This document shows, piece by piece, positions 58,582-64,000 of a stretch of DNA of 64,000 nucleotides (position 1 is its first letter; each line of letters opens with the position of its first letter). The translations under genes and the position numbers were made by a program. Below the pieces are notes generated by a model, which did no database searches, was not told the origin of the DNA, and saw only the letters and a program-made list of their open reading frames with translations. Source of the DNA: Trogon surrucura (taxonomy: Eukaryota; Chordata; Aves; Trogoniformes; Trogonidae). The DNA lies in contig CM036624.1 in NCBI GenBank assembly GCA_020746105.1, forward strand, positions 26,000,084 through 26,064,083. Reading direction: 5' to 3'.

Positions 58582-61500
58582 TAGCTTCATTTAGCAGGAT
58601 ACTCTAAAGGCTGCTATGGATCAGTTAGAAAGTACTCACGCTGAACTAAGCATGGAGTATCCTTCAATGTACTATAAATTCTAACTCCTTTCTAACTCCT
58701 TTGAAATTAAAAGTACCCACTTCTTTGAGCATATTTACTGGAAACTGTTCCCAAGTGGAAATGCCAGAATTACTTCATAGATTGAAATCATAATGCTTGG
58801 GGGCCAGATTTTGCTATGATTTATAAAAATGCAGTCTTGTTGAAATTTCCTTCTGTGCAGGTCAAGCAAAAGGCCTTTTCACCGTCACAGTGCTGGCACT
58901 CAGTGCACGGTGGAAATTTACTTTTAAAATTAAATGGGCTATTACTAAGCAGAAAGTCTGGATGAAACCAAATAACGCATTCAGCAAGAAAGTAAACTGG
59001 TGACTAGGCAGTCCCCCAAATACTTTCTTTCTTAAAAGCCCAAACTGTGCGGCCTAAGTTGATCAGAGTATTGTGCTGAGGAGAACTGCCCACCTGAGAA
59101 TGCCTTCAGTTATGAAGTCTATGAAAGTTTTTCTGTATTGTTCCGCATCACTCACATGAATAAAAAAATCTGACCACTTTCCTTTTACCTTGCTTTGTGC
59201 TAAGGAGTGTATCCTGATGAGATTTTTCTAATTGAAAGAGACTGTCAAGAAAAAGTCCTGGTGGTAACAGGAGTTACCAATACATGAGTATGTGCTTGTC
59301 ACTGCTATGTATCCGTCCTGCTCTACGACCTGAACTAACTGGTTCAGCCACTGAATATATATTACATGAAAATGCAAATGCTACATTTACTGCAGTTAAT
59401 GACCTTTTACATTTTAAGACAGGCATTCAAATGTTCATTCCAGATGATTGATTCTCATATAGAGAAAAGGCACCAATCAATAAGTTTCAACTAATCAGTG
59501 CCTTAATGGATGCATTTTCAAAAGTATTATCTCAGTGAAAATCACCTTCCTGCACTTTAACTCTCTTTTGGTTGTCAAGGATTTCCTTAAACAAAATTTT
59601 GCTCATTATAACATTATGTAAATGTTGGGGAAAAAAATCTTGTACTTTATTGGTATGTTCTTATTAAAGGTATCTCAGGAAAATAATATATATAATTAAC
59701 AGGTACAGAAATGTATGCTCTATTTGTGGACTGCAAGAATTCCAGATTGAAGTTTCACAAACAATACCTTAAAACCAACAAATTAAGATTATCCTTTACA
59801 GAATAATGACATCAAAATTGCCATACGAGGTCAAGGGTACATAACTTTTCTTGCTACTTAGCTTTGAAATAAAGAACATAATCATTTGACTTTGTTAAAT
59901 CTGAAAATAATAAATGCTTTGCACCCAGCACCTCTTACTGATTGCACTGCATTCAGTGTTAATTTCATGTCATCTTGAAACTAGGATACTTCAAACTCTA
60001 TAAAAAAAATTGGTGTTGCTACTATGTATTAATTTTTGTTCTTTTGCCAGTTCTTTTTGCCTTTATATTTCTGCAAGATAAGGAAAACAATTTCAATTTT
60101 TTTGATTGTTATATGTTGTCAGGTTATAAGAAGCATATTTAAGGCAGATTCTTTTCCATGGATGGATTTTTAAACAGGAGATTCTAAAAGACAACATAAA
60201 ATTGAGAATGAACATATTTTGCCTGACTTACATCCTCATCTAGGAACCAGAACAGTATAAACCATCTTTTCCACTTCCTTCAGTAATTCTCTATCTAGGT
60301 ATGATAATCTAAAATTGCCGTATTGGTTTTCAAATCCTTTTCTGAAATAAATTCATCCTTTAGGCTATTATCTGCTCAGAATTCTAGAAACCAAATTTTT
60401 TTTTCTTTCTCAGAGGAGATATTCATAGGCCCATAAATGAAAAATTTGTTTTGGAAAGGGAGTATATCTCTGTGTGTATTACTAATACTGAATGGTAAAA
60501 TCAGTCTTATTCCCAGAAACTGCTCATAATGCTGTTTCCACAAAAGAAGGCAACTAGGAAAGCTGTACCGTTGACCTCTACAAGTCATGATGCTCTTCTC
60601 CCTAGCGCAGAGGCTGAGGGAATAAGAAGTTTCAGCAGAAAGCCAAGAAAATGCAGTAGAACATCATTAATTGTCAATCAACTTCTATAGAACAATAAAA
60701 TGTCAGCTACACTACAGGGTAATTTTAAAAATTATGTTCAAAACTGATGTGGAGGTGATTTAGCTGTATAGTGCAGAGAAAGAAGTAGTTCAAGACATCT
60801 TTGAATATTCAAACCTTTCCAAATAGTACCAACTCAGCTGTAAGCCCGCAGCAAAGGGAACGCTAAAGTCTGTAGCAAAATGCCTGAATTTGATCTATTT
60901 GTTATACAGATTGTACCCACTACAGGGGGGAAAAAAAAAAAAGAAAGAAAGAAAAAAAGACTTATTTCCTTGGTGTTATTGCTAGTAGATTGATTTCTGA
61001 TTTATCAGATACAAAGTATTCATATGCAGTGTAAAGTTAGTAACATCTTAGTTTCCTGCTGTCCCAGTGTAGTATGACAGCTGTGAAAGACATTTTTAAA
61101 ATTGCAAACTTCAAGATAGCCATACTTTCAAATTTTTTAATATATCAGGACAAGGAACATATTAGTGATTCCAGTTTTACATGATAATTTGAATAAAAGG
61201 GAATAAAATATACTGACAAGGCTTGCTTCATGAACCCACTAAGATCCAGAACATACAAGGAAAAACATGTGAAGGAAGTGATCGCCTTTGCAAACACACA
61301 AGTCAAATTAATACTTGGGAAAAAAAATCCTGGCATTTATGAATAAATATGAAAGCTGCAGTCACAGAGTTTGTCACTTGCACAGCTGTGTCATTTTATA
61401 GTGACCTGCTTCTTGAGACAATGTGTTCACATAGGAACAGAACTTTAGGAGGAGTCCTCCTGAACACAGCCATCCTTAACAAGCATCTCCAGAACCCTGC

Positions 61501-64000
61501 CTTGGGCCACGACTCCAACAACGGGCAGGGGGTGTTTGCTTCCCAGAACACGACTGCTTCAGCTCTTAAGAAATGCGAGTAAGAGAGGGCCAGCAGCCCT
61601 GTTCAGCACTGCAGCTCAACAACTACTTAGTTTTACTGGATAGCGTAGCAGGGAAAAAAAAAAAAAGTCTTGGTGATTCAAGAAGTGCTGATGTAATTAG
61701 TAATTTCATGTAATTAGTAATTTCAAATGTTAAAAACTATTTAGGTATCAGGCTCTACCCGATATCAAGCTAAACGTTTTTCTTCCATTTAGCCAAAAGT
61801 TTTCAACCCATGCTTTGTTGAATCTGAGTTCAAGTTCAACCATCATATGACAGTTTCATCAACTGTTCCGTTATCTTTGCTAATTAGCCATCTGGCAGGG
61901 TGTCATCTTCTACTGAAAACAGGTGTTTGATCCAATTCTCATTTGTTATACTGTCAAGAAAGCACTCGCTGAAGTTGGTGACTAAATTCAGGCAATGTTC
62001 TTGTACATCAGCAGAAAGTCAGGATGAATTTCAAATTAACATTAAAACATTTTCATGGTTAAAAGATTTGCCAATTCCTCTCATGTCTCTCAACTCGTCT
62101 CATTGTATCCTAAGATGCAATTTCTTTATCTTGCCCTTGTTCTGTATTCTGATTTTTATCTAATTATTATGTAATGTGCCTATTTTAATTTCTACATATT
62201 GCATTCTGTTTATTGTGATTCAAGAACAAAAAGTTAAACGGATGAGTTCAAGAACCTGAGATTGTTAAAAAACAACCTACCTCAATCAAAATTAAAACTC
62301 TTCTCACAAAAACTTTGTTTGTTACAATAGAACTGAGGGTTGTGAGCCAATACCTACCTAAATTGCTGCCTCTCTGCTTTTAGAAAAGAGGGCATTGACA
62401 GTCATTTCTCACTTTGTTATGAAATATGAAAACCAAACAGCACTTTAGCTCTAAAGAAACTTAATTTCTTTGACAATGAAACAACAAACACCAGTGGCTG
62501 ACTGAGATTTTGACAGCTACTGCTTTGTGCCAAATACTAAATACACACTGAGTAAGGATTTGGTGACTTCATTTTTTCACACAACAGTTATTGCCATGAT
62601 CACTCTCAATGAAAGCACATGCCAAATGTGAATCTTAAGTATAAAAAATTCACAATGTCACAAACTAAGATTTTTTTTCTTAATATTTATTTTATTCTTT
62701 GGCTTAGGTGTACAAACAGAACAACCTGACTAGAACTTTTGTTTAAACACAGGAAATAAAAAATCTGTATTTGTAAATGTCCTATGGGCCCTTTTCTACT
62801 TCAGAAAAGCCCGGTCAGAAATCCTTCTAGGTTAAAAAAATTACGTCCAACTTAACTTGAACCTTTTTTGCTATAATTTGACATCACAATGTGTTATGCC
62901 ACTGTAAATATGTAAGTATCAAAAATGTTGAAGGTTTCTTAGCGTGAACAATCCCTGAAATCATGATATGACTCTTCTAAGCCCTTCGTATAGGAGGTTA
63001 GCATTACTTTTAATTCATTTAACTTTCTATTACAAAAAAAAAAAATAAATCAAGAGGCTTACCTTTTCAAGAGCTGTACTTTGCATCAAGATGATTTTCA
63101 AGTGAGGAAGATTTTCACTGTATGACTGAGTAACAGGTTATAGAAATAACATCATATGGCACTGGTCCATTATACCACCGTAATAAAATCCAAATGATAA
63201 ATAGAAAGGACTCATACTTTCTAACAATCTTATGCTCCATAGCATTCCCAAGACAAAGTCTAACAGCTGTCCTTGAATTCTTTTCTGTTCCCCCTACCAC
63301 CACCCACAAGTCATTATTCACTTCAAGCCTATTTTATTAACTGAATTTTGCTGTGTTTCTTTGAGTTTGGGGGGTGTTCTACAGCTACCTTCATTTTCTT
63401 AGTTCATAAGGAGTAAACAAGATGAACTGAAACTGTTTTATTTTCAGTACCTATCCGAGGGCAATTCATAGATTAGAACCTTAAAATCTGTGGTTGCATC
63501 CTTAGAATGAAAAGCGAAGGAAATTAAGACTTTATTGGAAAAAAAACAGCACAGCATTTCTAAGCTGTTGAAAATTCAGTATCGAATGATTTGAAGTGGT
63601 TTTTAATCAGTTACTGAAAAATGATGAGGAAAACAAAAAAATCTTCCCAAAAAGCAATTTCTGAAACATCAGGGAAACGAGGGTGAGAGTTTCAGTTCAA
63701 GTGAAATAAAAGCAAAAAGCATCAAGAAAGTGTAATGAATCAGACTGAATGTCTGTGGAAGCCCCAGCCTGTGTTCTCACCAACAGAGCTCAGTCTTACG
63801 GACTGGGTTAAGAACAAGGAAAACCTCTTTCAGATCTCCTGCCTTCCGTCTTGCAGAAACTTACGGACTTCCTGAGGTGGTAACCTTGAATTTACTCAGT
63901 TACATAATGCCTGTACAATATCCTCCTACTGTCTAATTATTATGAGCCAGATCAAGGATAAGGACTTAAATAGGAAAATATTATGTAAAAACAGCCAAAG
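58582..64000. other. Intergenic region, right end of window
   Basis: AT-rich sequence with a purine simple repeat at 60925-60960 and a short tandem duplication at 61691-61724. No gene or transposon recognised. Confidence 0.55.
60925..60960. repeat. Purine tract, G6 then A12 then (GAAA)n
   Basis: A run of six G, twelve A and several GAAA units forms an uninterrupted 36-bp purine strand. Confidence 0.85.

Noticed and set aside
53307-64000. First exon of the neighbour AK5, expected on this side by vertebrate gene order
   Set aside because: No CpG island with an adenylate-kinase-like coding exon is visible, so the gene should start further right.
1-64000. Endogenous retrovirus or LTR elements, tRNA genes, CRISPR arrays, bacterial-type operons
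   Set aside because: No gag/pol/env-like frames, paired LTRs, tRNA cloverleafs or regularly spaced repeats were seen. The DNA is vertebrate intronic and intergenic sequence.

Overview
This window looks like bird nuclear DNA. It is AT-rich, intron-dominated sequence with one multi-exon vertebrate gene, a CpG-island promoter, and many 5'-truncated CR1 retroposons that end in the avian-type CR1 3' terminus (short repeats of the ATTCTATGATTCT kind). The species cannot be fixed from the sequence. A near-complete RTE-clade LINE resembling AviRTE would point to one of the bird lineages that carry that family, which is patchily distributed.

The only protein-coding gene I can support is PIGK, the catalytic subunit of the GPI transamidase, on the minus strand. 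Ten coding exons were placed with GT-AG boundaries and compatible phases, from the ATG at 52392 down to 3365. They encode 354 residues. The final exon, expected to hold the C-terminal membrane anchor, was not found and should lie left of position 1. The catalytic His and Cys fall at residues 164 and 206, the numbering of the human enzyme as I recall it.

Layout: 1-3364 is intron 10. 3365-3440 is exon 10. 3441-36624 is a 33-kb intron 9 that holds the RTE element (about 8887-12273, with a CR1 fragment inserted in it), several CR1 fragments, two GC-rich patches and isolated regulatory-type motifs. 36625-50727 holds exons 9 to 2, with a long decayed CR1 in intron 3 (about 45830-47438). Intron 1, a GC-rich CpG island (about 51690-52760) and exon 1 follow. 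A CR1 (52795-53306) abuts the island. 53307-64000 is intergenic with no recognised gene.

The start codon of PIGK lies in a perfect TISU/YY1-type element, which suggests a very short 5' UTR. I found no undescribed system. The most notable items are the RTE element with its nested CR1 and candidate target-site duplication, and the TISU-type start of PIGK.
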